NCBI GenBank assembly: GCA_937892215.1
Contig: CALAVE010000096.1
Coordinates: forward strand, 1-26,246
Source: an uncultured Porphyromonadaceae bacterium
Lineage (GTDB): Bacteria > Bacteroidota > Bacteroidia > Bacteroidales > Muribaculaceae
DNA: 26,246 bases
Direction: 5' to 3'
Under the pieces are notes generated by a model. The model was given only the letters and a program-made list of their open reading frames with translations. It did no database searches and was not told the origin of the DNA. A program made the translations under genes and the position numbers. Positions 1 through 5,356 of the stretch are shown here, piece by piece. Numbering within the stretch: the stretch's first letter is position 1; each line of letters starts with the position of its first letter.

Positions 1-870
1 CGATCTTATAAATTATATCCTCCAGAAAAATGTTATATTTCAAAAGAGTCAAAATTCCAAATTAAAAATCAATCTAATCATTCTAATAGTATTCTCGAAC
101 CAAAAGAAAAAAATTGTTCGTTTTTATCTTTACTAGAATTCTTTATTAAAAAAAATATTGATGAATATGTATTTCCTAAATTGAAAATAAATGAAAACAT
201 TGACAATAATAAACCATTAGAAACTAATTATCGAATAGATACAAATCAAAATATTATTGTTGAAGAAGATAATTCAGAAACATTTACTTATCCAAAATAT
301 TATAAAATGTTAAGAAGAATATTTAATTTTTATAAAACACAAAAAAGAGAAGATAAGCCCAAAGCCAAAAAAATTTATGATAGATTAATTCCAAGCATGA
401 AAGATTCTAAATCATTAAATGATTTAATTACTAAATTAAATGATAATCCTGAAGAAACTGTTAAAATAATTGAAAATCTGCCTAATAATTTTATAAGTAA
501 TGATGATTTAATTGAGGAAATAGGTGAATTTGTAAAATACGACAAAAATTTATCAAATTCTGCTTTTGTTAAAAATAAATTAAAAGAAAATCAAAATATG
601 AAAGAAAATAAGACCTTATTTAATATTATTAAAACTGCAGATGATGAATATAATAATTTAATCAACGGAAAATATTGCTATAAATGTGGCAAAGAAATTT
701 TAAAATGTAAATGCGATGATATTAATTATATATTCAAAGAAACAGAAAATGGTGAAGAAACCGAAAAGAATAAAGAAGAAGAAGACGAAGATGAAGATAA
801 TTTCGATTTTGATGATGATGACGACGAAGGTATTACTAAAACTAAAAAAATATGTGCAGATTTCATTTAA
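1..870 (+). CDS. Partial unrecognised Lys/Asn/acid-rich protein
   Basis: An open frame runs from the first base of the window to a stop at 868-870, about 289 codons, so the true start lies outside. A TTG near 181 is only the first alternative start. I do not recognise the protein. It is highly charged, with a Cys4 zinc-ribbon-like motif CYKCGKEILKCKC encoded around 676-714. After that comes a run of Glu, then Asp (about 760-830), and a short basic tail. Such acidic tails and the extreme A+T codon choice (aat, aaa, gaa, gat) look more like a protist, a large DNA virus or a very AT-rich element than the surrounding chromosome. The last residues are probably not native: the frame seems to cross into an unrelated minus-strand gene near 840-850 and stops by chance. 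There is no visible promoter or ribosome site. Confidence 0.45.
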   Translation, partial: RSYKLYPPEKCYISKESKFQIKNQSNHSNSILEPKEKNCSFLSLLEFFIKKNIDEYVFPKLKINENIDNNKPLETNYRIDTNQNIIVEEDNSETFTYPKYYKMLRRIFNFYKTQKREDKPKAKKIYDRLIPSMKDSKSLNDLITKLNDNPEETVKIIENLPNNFISNDDLIEEIGEFVKYDKNLSNSAFVKNKLKENQNMKENKTLFNIIKTADDEYNNLINGKYCYKCGKEILKCKCDDINYIFKETENGEETEKNKEEEDEDEDNFDFDDDDDEGITKTKKICADFI

Positions 871-1486
871 CTGTTCCTGTGATAAAAAAGTTGTAGCCGA
901 TAGCTGTATATCTTTCCCCTTTTTGGTTCTCGTGGTTACCTTAATTTTAATAAAATGCTGTCTTGAGTCGTAACAAACAGTTTCACCAATCAAAAAGCGG
1001 ATTCCTTCCACACCTTCAAAATTAGCATTTGTGCAAAGATTTCTCGAATCAAGAACAATATCTCCTACAGTAATACCGTCTCTATATTCGGTGTCTAAAT
1101 CATTTGAAATACAATAACGCAACAGTTGGTTTGGAGTTCTAATATTTTGTATAATTGTTGTATGACTGCTAACTGTATTTAAAGAGTGATTACTTTCAAC
1201 ATTAGTATTTTTAATAGAAGATTCAAAAATTTCTTCCAGAGGGTATTTTTGCAAATTATTTGAATTTAAAAAGGAATTATCGGCTACAGCAAATGGACAG
1301 TTAGGTATATGATTGAAAGAGTGCTTTTTGGCAAAATGTTTTCGTACTGCATCGCTATTTAATGCTCTTAGTGTAAATTCGGCACTACATTTTGGATTAG
1401 GACAAAGAAAAATATCTTCATGGTCTTGTACGTTGTCAGCGGATATATTACGATTTTGTTTTTTTGAAAATTTTTATTTCTCTCAT
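850..1486 (-). pseudogene. Frameshifted, 3'-truncated CoiA-like zinc protein
   Basis: Read on the minus strand from ATG at 1486, the frame begins MREIKIFKK and then stops. Removing one base from the seven-T run at 1459-1465 (seven A on the coding strand) joins it to a long open frame. That frame carries FLCPNPKCSAEFTL, then HFAKKHSFNHIPNCPF (about 1297-1410), a CX4C plus His/Cys zinc-binding pattern. I associate it with CoiA-like proteins of bacterial accessory genomes. Downstream come RTPNQLLRYCISNDLDTEYRDG and GDIVLDSRNLC, also typical of that group. The frame continues to about 850, then turns into the reverse complement of the acidic ORF (all Phe/Ile), so the C-terminus is missing. The one-base shift may be a homopolymer sequencing error or a real lesion. 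The family assignment is from memory of its motifs; function is unknown. Confidence 0.5.
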
Positions 1487-1504
1487 AATCGCATATTACT
1501 CTTC

Positions 1505-1518
1505 GCCTCGGCCGAGGC
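1505..1518. other. 14-bp perfect GC palindrome
   Basis: GCCTCGGCCGAGGC is self-complementary over 14 bp. It lies in the 85 bp between the AT-rich block and the 3' end of tRNA-Thr(GGT). No T-run follows on either strand, so it is a poor intrinsic terminator. It could be a protein-binding site or a processing hairpin. Confidence 0.35.
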
Positions 1519-1571
1519 TCATCCTTAACGAAAGCCCACAGGAGACGAAGAACAATCATTACGATTTCTTG

Positions 1572-1643
<72 letters not shown>

Positions 1644-1652
1644 AACATTTTG

Positions 1653-1725
1653 AGCGGAAGACGGGACTCAAACCCGCGGCCCTCAGCTTGGAAGGCTGAT
1701 GCTCTATCGACTGAGCTACTTCCGC
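1653..1725 (-). tRNA. tRNA-Gly (anticodon TCC)
   Basis: A 73-nt cloverleaf with acceptor GCGGAAG/CTTCCGC, anticodon stem TCAGC/GCTGA with loop CTTCCAA, and a GCGGG/CCCGT T-arm (one G.T pair) with loop TTTGAGT. It sits 9 nt upstream of tRNA-Thr(GGT) in the same transcript. No CCA is encoded. Confidence 0.96.
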
Positions 1726-1737
1726 AACTTTCTTGTG

Positions 1738-1820
1738 TGGGTAGAGATGGATTCGAACCACCGAAGCGATGACGCAGCAGATTTACAGTCTGCCCCATTT
1801 GGCCACTCTGGAATCTACCC
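1738..1820 (-). tRNA. tRNA-Tyr (anticodon GTA)
   Basis: An 83-nt class II tRNA with the long variable arm expected for Tyr. The acceptor is GGGTAGA/TCTACCC with A discriminator, and the anticodon stem GCAGA/TCTGC encloses loop CTGTAAA. It is the second tRNA of the cluster. Confidence 0.96.
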
Positions 1821-1845
1821 AAAGCCTTTCAAAGAGCTTTTCTTG

Positions 1846-1919
1846 AGCCTCTTGTCGGATTCGAACCAACGACCCCGAGATTACAAATCACGTGCTCTGG
1901 CCAACTGAGCTAAAGAGGC
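1846..1919 (-). tRNA. tRNA-Thr (anticodon TGT)
   Basis: A 74-nt cloverleaf with acceptor GCCTCTT/AAGAGGC, anticodon loop TTTGTAA and T-arm GTTGG-TTCGAAT-CCGAC. The anticodon stem CGTGA/TCTCG has a central T/T mismatch. It is the first tRNA of a Thr-Tyr-Gly-Thr cluster, the same order as E. coli thrU-tyrU-glyT-thrT upstream of tufB. Confidence 0.95.
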
Positions 1920-1964
1920 ATTATTTCCATTATGTTTTCTTCGCAATCCGCTTAATTGCGGGTG

Positions 1965-1995
1965 CAAAGTTACGCATAATTTTCATTCTGACAAA
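1965..1995 (-). promoter_or_regulatory. Promoter of the tRNA cluster
   Basis: On the minus strand TTTG (1992-1995) and TAACTTTG (1965-1972) are 19 bp apart, matching the Bacteroidota sigma-ABfr consensus TTTG-N19/20-TAnnTTTG. Transcription would start near 1958, about 40 nt before the first tRNA. Confidence 0.75.
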
Positions 1996-2070
1996 TATTA
2001 TTTCACTTTTTTCAAAAAAATTTTTTCCTTTTGAGAAACTTTTTCAGGCAAGTCGCAGCAGCAACTCCTT

Positions 2071-2110
2071 TTAGCGGCAAGCTATGTTCCTTAGCGGCAA
2101 GTAATGCTCC
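2071..2110. repeat. Two 20-bp tandem repeats
   Basis: TTAGCGGCAAGCTATGTTCC is followed at once by TTAGCGGCAAGTAATGCTCC, 18 of 20 positions identical. They lie between hpf and the tRNA promoter; no function is evident. The rest of the 340-bp gap (1920-2259) holds the tRNA promoter and a hairpin, and no gene that I can support. Confidence 0.5.
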
Positions 2111-2162
2111 ATCAGCCACACGACAGGCGCAAATGTGAGATGACCGCTATAATACGGATTCC

Positions 2163-2202
2163 CTCCGGGACCGGCACCTCACTGGAGGCAACGGGCCCGG
2201 AG
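2163..2202 (-). terminator. Possible terminator or processing hairpin after hpf
   Basis: CTCCGGG (2163-2169) pairs with CCCGGAG (2196-2202). A nested CCTC/GAGG stem lies inside, about 60 nt past the hpf stop. No T-run follows on the minus strand, so intrinsic termination is uncertain. Confidence 0.3.
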
Positions 2203-2259
2203 AGAAAGCGCTATTTGCTCACGGAGAGTCACATATTCCTGCGACACGCCCCCGGCGAT

Positions 2260-2553
2260 TTATTTATCTTTCTTCACCTTCTCAAGCTGGCTCTTCAGAG
2301 CGTCGCAGCAAAGGTCCACAGCCTCCTCAAACGTATCGGCCACCTTAGAGGCGAAAAGGTCCTCACGCTTGGGCAGTGCCAGGCGCACGGAAGCCTCTTT
2401 GTTGTTGGCTGTCTCCGGCTTAACCACTTTCAGGTTAACCTCCACCGACGTAATCTCCTCGTGGCGCTTAACCAGCTTCTCGGTCTTCTTGGTGATAAAC
2501 TCCTGCAACTTCTCTGTTGCGTCAAAGTGAATGGCTTTAATCTTTATTTCCAT
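2260..2553 (-). CDS. hpf: Ribosome hibernation-promoting factor, short form
   Basis: A 97-aa protein of the HPF/RaiA (YfiA) family. It opens MEIKIKAIHFDATEKLQEFI and continues through ITSVEVNLKVV and ASVRLALPKREDLFASKVADTFEEAVD to a basic helix ending KKDK. This is the single beta-alpha domain of the short form, without the C-terminal dimerisation domain of long HPF. The family binds the 30S decoding and mRNA channel in stationary phase and helps make inactive ribosomes. The gene starts 1 bp after the stop of the recombinase and has an unusually strong Shine-Dalgarno sequence inside that gene's last codons, so the two are translationally linked. Four tRNAs lie downstream on the same strand but have their own promoter. 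Confidence 0.93.
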   Translation of the reverse strand: MEIKIKAIHFDATEKLQEFITKKTEKLVKRHEEITSVEVNLKVVKPETANNKEASVRLALPKREDLFASKVADTFEEAVDLCCDALKSQLEKVKKDK

Positions 2554-2554
2554 A

Positions 2555-3448
2555 TCAACCTCCTTTTTTTAATGCCCGTGGATGGGCGTGATTATAACTG
2601 TCTTTTAGTTCTCCAAAAGTAATGTGTGTGTAGATTTGCGTTGCCGCAAGCGACTGATGGCCAAGCAGCTCCTTCACACTATTAATGCCGGCACCGCCGT
2701 TAAGCATGGCGCTGGCAAAGCTGTGACGTAGCACATGTGGGCTCTTCTTGTCACTGCCGCCCACCTCCATCAGACTGTCGTGCACCACCTTGTAAACCAG
2801 CGAAGGATACAGCGGCTTGCCCGACGAGCACACGAAGAATTGCTCCGTCATGCCCACTTCGGCATTCCGCAGCGCGCGGTACATCTCTACGTAATGCTTG
2901 AGTTCCGCCCCGAATGGCACTATGCGGTCCTTGTCGCGCTTGCCGTGCACTTTAAGTTCGCATTTGCCGGTATCCACGTTTACGTCGCGCAGCCCTATCA
3001 GTTCGGCCCTACGGATTCCGGTCTCGTACATCATCATAAGCATCAGCCTATCACGGACAGCCGTGAAATCGGTTTCATCCAGTTCACCGTCGAGCAGGCT
3101 GTCCATATTTCCCTCCCGCACATACTGCGGCAGCCGCTTGGGCATCTTCGCCAGTTCTATCTCCGCTGCCGGATTGTCGCGCACAGTGCCAATCTTCATC
3201 AGGTAGCGATAGAAGGCCCTGAGCGACTGTGTCTTGCGCCGGAGAGTGAGCGGTCCGTCGCCCGAATCGGCTCGGACAAGCAGCCACCGGCGTATGTCGT
3301 TAGCCGAGGCTTTCGTCTCAGCCCCTTCACGCCCTTCGCTTGCCAGGAAACGGCTCCACTGCTCCAAGTCGGTGCGATAGCTACGAACCGTAAGGGGCGA
3401 AAAGTTGCGTTCATTCTTTATATATAGTATAAATTGCTCTATTGGCAT
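2555..3448 (-). CDS. Tyrosine recombinase, XerC/XerD type
   Basis: A 297-aa protein of usual Xer length. An N-terminal SAM-like core-binding domain covers roughly residues 1-95 (FSPLTVRSYRTDLEQW), followed by the catalytic domain. The catalytic set is complete: Arg146 (TGIRRAEL), Lys170 (HGKRDKDR), His238 and Arg241 (SPHVLRHSFA), His264 (LLGHQSLAAT) and the nucleophile Tyr273 (QIYTHI). Xer recombinases resolve chromosome dimers at dif. The gene lies between rpsU and hpf, a chromosomal context known in Bacteroidales, so a housekeeping role is likelier than a mobile-element integrase. The ATG at 3446-3448 is preferred. It has its own promoter at 3575-3606, and its last codons supply the hpf ribosome site. 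XerC versus XerD cannot be decided by eye. Confidence 0.9.
   Translation of the reverse strand: MPIEQFILYIKNERNFSPLTVRSYRTDLEQWSRFLASEGREGAETKASANDIRRWLLVRADSGDGPLTLRRKTQSLRAFYRYLMKIGTVRDNPAAEIELAKMPKRLPQYVREGNMDSLLDGELDETDFTAVRDRLMLMMMYETGIRRAELIGLRDVNVDTGKCELKVHGKRDKDRIVPFGAELKHYVEMYRALRNAEVGMTEQFFVCSSGKPLYPSLVYKVVHDSLMEVGGSDKKSPHVLRHSFASAMLNGGAGINSVKELLGHQSLAATQIYTHITFGELKDSYNHAHPRALKKGG
2558..2565 (-). promoter_or_regulatory. Strong Shine-Dalgarno for hpf
   Basis: On the minus strand AAGGAGGT lies just before the hpf ATG, with GGAGG (2559-2563) 5 nt from the start. It is built into the Lys-Gly-Gly-stop codons of the upstream recombinase gene. Most Bacteroidota starts lack such a motif, and the other starts in this window do. 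Confidence 0.7.
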
Positions 3449-3534
3449 TTGTTCGTTCCTACTTTTGTGGCATCGTGTTTCAGTTCCACCTCGCCATTAC
3501 TACTGCCGGAAGTCTGCCGTGTTTTGTTCTCCAT
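3439..3534 (-). CDS. Possible 31-aa leader ORF overlapping the recombinase start
   Basis: On the minus strand an ATG at 3532-3534 opens a 31-codon frame, MENKTRQTSGSSNGEV and onwards. Its TAG at 3439-3441 lies just inside the recombinase gene, overlapping that ATG in another frame. It is within the predicted transcript from the promoter at 3575-3606. No homolog is recognised and there is no clear ribosome site. Overlap of stop and start could couple translation, but chance is quite possible. Confidence 0.2.
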   Translation of the reverse strand: MENKTRQTSGSSNGEVELKHDATKVGTNKCQ

Positions 3535-3574
3535 ATCGCATGAAGCGGCGACGACTTTCCGGTTTCCACATTTA

Positions 3575-3606
3575 CAAATTTACGCCATTTTTTACAAAAA
3601 AGCAAA
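3575..3606 (-). promoter_or_regulatory. Promoter of recombinase-hpf
   Basis: Minus strand: TTTG (3603-3606), 20 bp, TAAATTTG (3575-3582). The start would be near 3568, giving a leader of about 120 nt before the recombinase. Confidence 0.65.
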
Positions 3607-3745
3607 TTCAGACCCACTTTTTTTCATGTTTTTTCCATTTTTCACACCAGCTTTCTCCCCATTACACAAATACAACAACCGCCCACCTCGCTATGAGACG
3701 GACGGTCTTGGATATTGTAAATTTCGCAGTTAAAATATCGCTGGA

Positions 3746-3937
3746 TTACTGCTCTGCCTGACGCAGCTTCTGAACGTAAACAGCCTTCATCATCTTCTTG
3801 CGGTTGATTACCGAAGGTTTGTCAAACTGCTGACGAGCGCGAAGCTCTTTCACGATACCTGTTCTTTCGTATTTTCTTTTAAATTTTTTCAGGGCGCGTT
3901 CTATGTTGTCACCCTCTTTTACCGGTACAATAATCAT
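3746..3937 (-). CDS. rpsU: 30S ribosomal protein bS21
   Basis: A 63-aa basic protein, MIIVPVKEGDNIERALKKFK and onwards, with RKYERTGIVKELRARQQFDKPSV and a Lys/Arg-rich C-terminus, typical of Bacteroidota bS21. In this phylum bS21 helps hide the 16S anti-Shine-Dalgarno tail, which explains why most mRNAs lack the motif. The start has only an A-rich upstream stretch and no GGAGG nearby. The leader from the predicted promoter is long (about 185 nt) and holds a distant Shine-Dalgarno-like site and potential hairpins, which would fit autoregulation. The recombinase follows 297 bp downstream and has its own promoter. Confidence 0.95.
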   Translation of the reverse strand: MIIVPVKEGDNIERALKKFKRKYERTGIVKELRARQQFDKPSVINRKKMMKAVYVQKLRQAEQ

Positions 3938-4105
3938 TTTTCTTTCTATTGTTTATAAATTATTAATTATTCAGTTTTAGTTTTGCTGCAGTTTGCGTAC
4001 AATCATGCGTCCTTTCACATCAGCACGCCTGCGGCTGCAGCGCCGCGGCAATTCTGAAATAGCCTGTATATGTCTCCTAAACTTTTGTATTTCCGAAGTT
4101 TAAAC

Positions 4106-4116
4106 AAACCTCCTTT
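4106..4116 (-). promoter_or_regulatory. Isolated Shine-Dalgarno-like site in the rpsU leader
   Basis: On the minus strand AAAGGAGGTTT lies about 10 nt after the predicted transcription start and about 170 nt before the rpsU ATG, with no convincing start codon at the right distance. TAAACTT...AAGTTTA follows as a possible hairpin. It could capture the exposed anti-Shine-Dalgarno of bS21-poor ribosomes. Confidence 0.35.
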
Positions 4117-4130
4117 CAATTTTGCGCCTG

Positions 4131-4161
4131 CAAAGTTACTACTTTTTCCCAAACCTGCAAA
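4131..4161 (-). promoter_or_regulatory. rpsU promoter
   Basis: Minus strand: TTTG (4158-4161), 19 bp, TAACTTTG (4131-4138), a consensus Bacteroidota promoter. The 411-bp gap 3938-4348 holds this promoter, the rpsU leader and the divergent promoter at 4311-4343, and no other gene that I can see. Confidence 0.75.
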
Positions 4162-4310
4162 ATTTTTCTCGCACATTGATTTAAAGATGTATAATTTTCT
4201 GACGCTGTTTTTCTGATGTTATCCCGGGACGAGCGTCGGCGAAGAATCTTTAGTCACTTTTTATTATAGAACACTCCTTAACTCTGTTTAAGCTAATTTT
4301 ACCCTGCAGA

Positions 4311-4343
4311 TTGCACACTACTCACAACTAATCACTATCTTTG
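4311..4343 (+). promoter_or_regulatory. Promoter at the start of the secreted-protein gene
   Basis: TATCTTTG (4336-4343) is a full -7 element, with only TTG at 4311-4313 as a weak -33, 22 bp upstream. Transcription would start about where the GTG start codon lies (4349), so the mRNA would be leaderless or nearly so. Confidence 0.5.
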
Positions 4344-4348
4344 CATCT

Positions 4349-5317
4349 GTGAAACACTTAGCGACACACATATTAATAATAATGGCTATGCTGTGGATTC
4401 GGCCGGATGCTATGGCTCAGACTACTGTGGCCGACGCTCCAATGCTACACTACGACTTCGCTCACGACATCAAGTCGCAGGTTTTGCCGCTGCCGCAGAT
4501 GGTAAACCCTGCCATGCGCCCCACCCTGCCACAGCTGAGCCTGTCCCTTCAGCCACAGCCTCTGAAACTGGACTTCCGCCTGTCGCACGTGGCCGACAGT
4601 ATGCCACAGATATCTTCGGCAGGCTATCTTACCACGCCACCCCCACCGCAATACGACTTTCACGGCAACCCCTACGCCCACGACTGGGCGTCAAGCGGTG
4701 TAATCACCCGTGTGGGCGAAGGTTACCTATCAGGAGCGGGCAGTTACACATCGTTCCCCGCCATGGGAACGATGGGAAGCGCCACGCTGGCACTTACGCA
4801 GCCCATTGGCGAGAGGTTCACCATTACCGCGGCTGTCACGGGCAATAAGTACCACTTCGGACGCGAGGCGTGGAACGACTTCGGTTTCTCAGGGAAAGCG
4901 TCGTACATTCTCAACGACAGGCTCACCCTCAACGCATTCGGGCAATACTACCTCGACCCCAGATTTCACAGCATGGGGTCGTATGCCTACATCCCCTCGG
5001 CCAACTACGGAGGCACGCTGGGCATAAAGATGAGCGACAATTTCTCGCTCGACGTGGGCGCGCAACGCTACTACGACGCCTACACCCACACATGGCGCAC
5101 CGTGCCCATTCTGGCACCCACGTTCAAGCTCTTCGGGGCTCCTATCTCAGTGGACCTTGGCGGTATCATCTACGAGGTGCTCTACAACCTGCTTCACAAC
5201 TACAAGGAAAGTCGCAGCAATTACTATAATGTGGCCGGAGGTGTCTCGGGCGGCAACATCATGGTTCCCACCGGGCCATCGCCCATGGGCCGGATGACGC
5301 GCGACCTCATGCCGTAA
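4349..5317 (+). CDS. Unrecognised secreted protein, possible outer-membrane barrel
   Basis: A 322-aa protein that I cannot assign to a family. The GTG start at 4349 gives a good signal peptide (Lys near the start, hydrophobic ILIIMAMLW, cleavage after AMA before QTTV). The next in-frame ATG at 4382 would destroy it, so GTG is preferred. After a proline-rich stretch (residues about 35-105, including TPPPPQYDF), the remainder alternates polar and aromatic/aliphatic residues with Gly and Tyr: YLSGAGSYTSF, LALTQPIGERFTITAAVTG, ASYILNDRLTLNAFGQYYL, LGIKMSDNFSLDVGAQRYY. This is what short transmembrane beta-strands look like. The aminopeptidase gene follows after 39 bp. Confidence 0.7.
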   Translation: MKHLATHILIIMAMLWIRPDAMAQTTVADAPMLHYDFAHDIKSQVLPLPQMVNPAMRPTLPQLSLSLQPQPLKLDFRLSHVADSMPQISSAGYLTTPPPPQYDFHGNPYAHDWASSGVITRVGEGYLSGAGSYTSFPAMGTMGSATLALTQPIGERFTITAAVTGNKYHFGREAWNDFGFSGKASYILNDRLTLNAFGQYYLDPRFHSMGSYAYIPSANYGGTLGIKMSDNFSLDVGAQRYYDAYTHTWRTVPILAPTFKLFGAPISVDLGGIIYEVLYNLLHNYKESRSNYYNVAGGVSGGNIMVPTGPSPMGRMTRDLMP

Positions 5318-5356
5318 ATAAGTATAAATCATTAAAACCCATACATATAAATCATT

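Noticed and set aside
2071..2110. Start of a CRISPR-like array
   Set aside because: Only two adjacent 20-bp copies without spacers, and no cas genes in the window.
2104..2622. 172-codon plus-strand frame over hpf
   Set aside because: Shadow of hpf and the hairpin region; hpf is clearly recognisable on the other strand.
2735..3427. Long plus-strand open frame opposite the recombinase
   Set aside because: It is the antisense shadow of a gene with a complete catalytic set; no ribosome site, promoter or recognisable domain.
2555..3448. Recombinase as integrase of the AT-rich block
   Set aside because: It lies on the other side of the tRNAs, between rpsU and hpf, with host-like composition and Xer features, so it is most likely a resident housekeeping gene.
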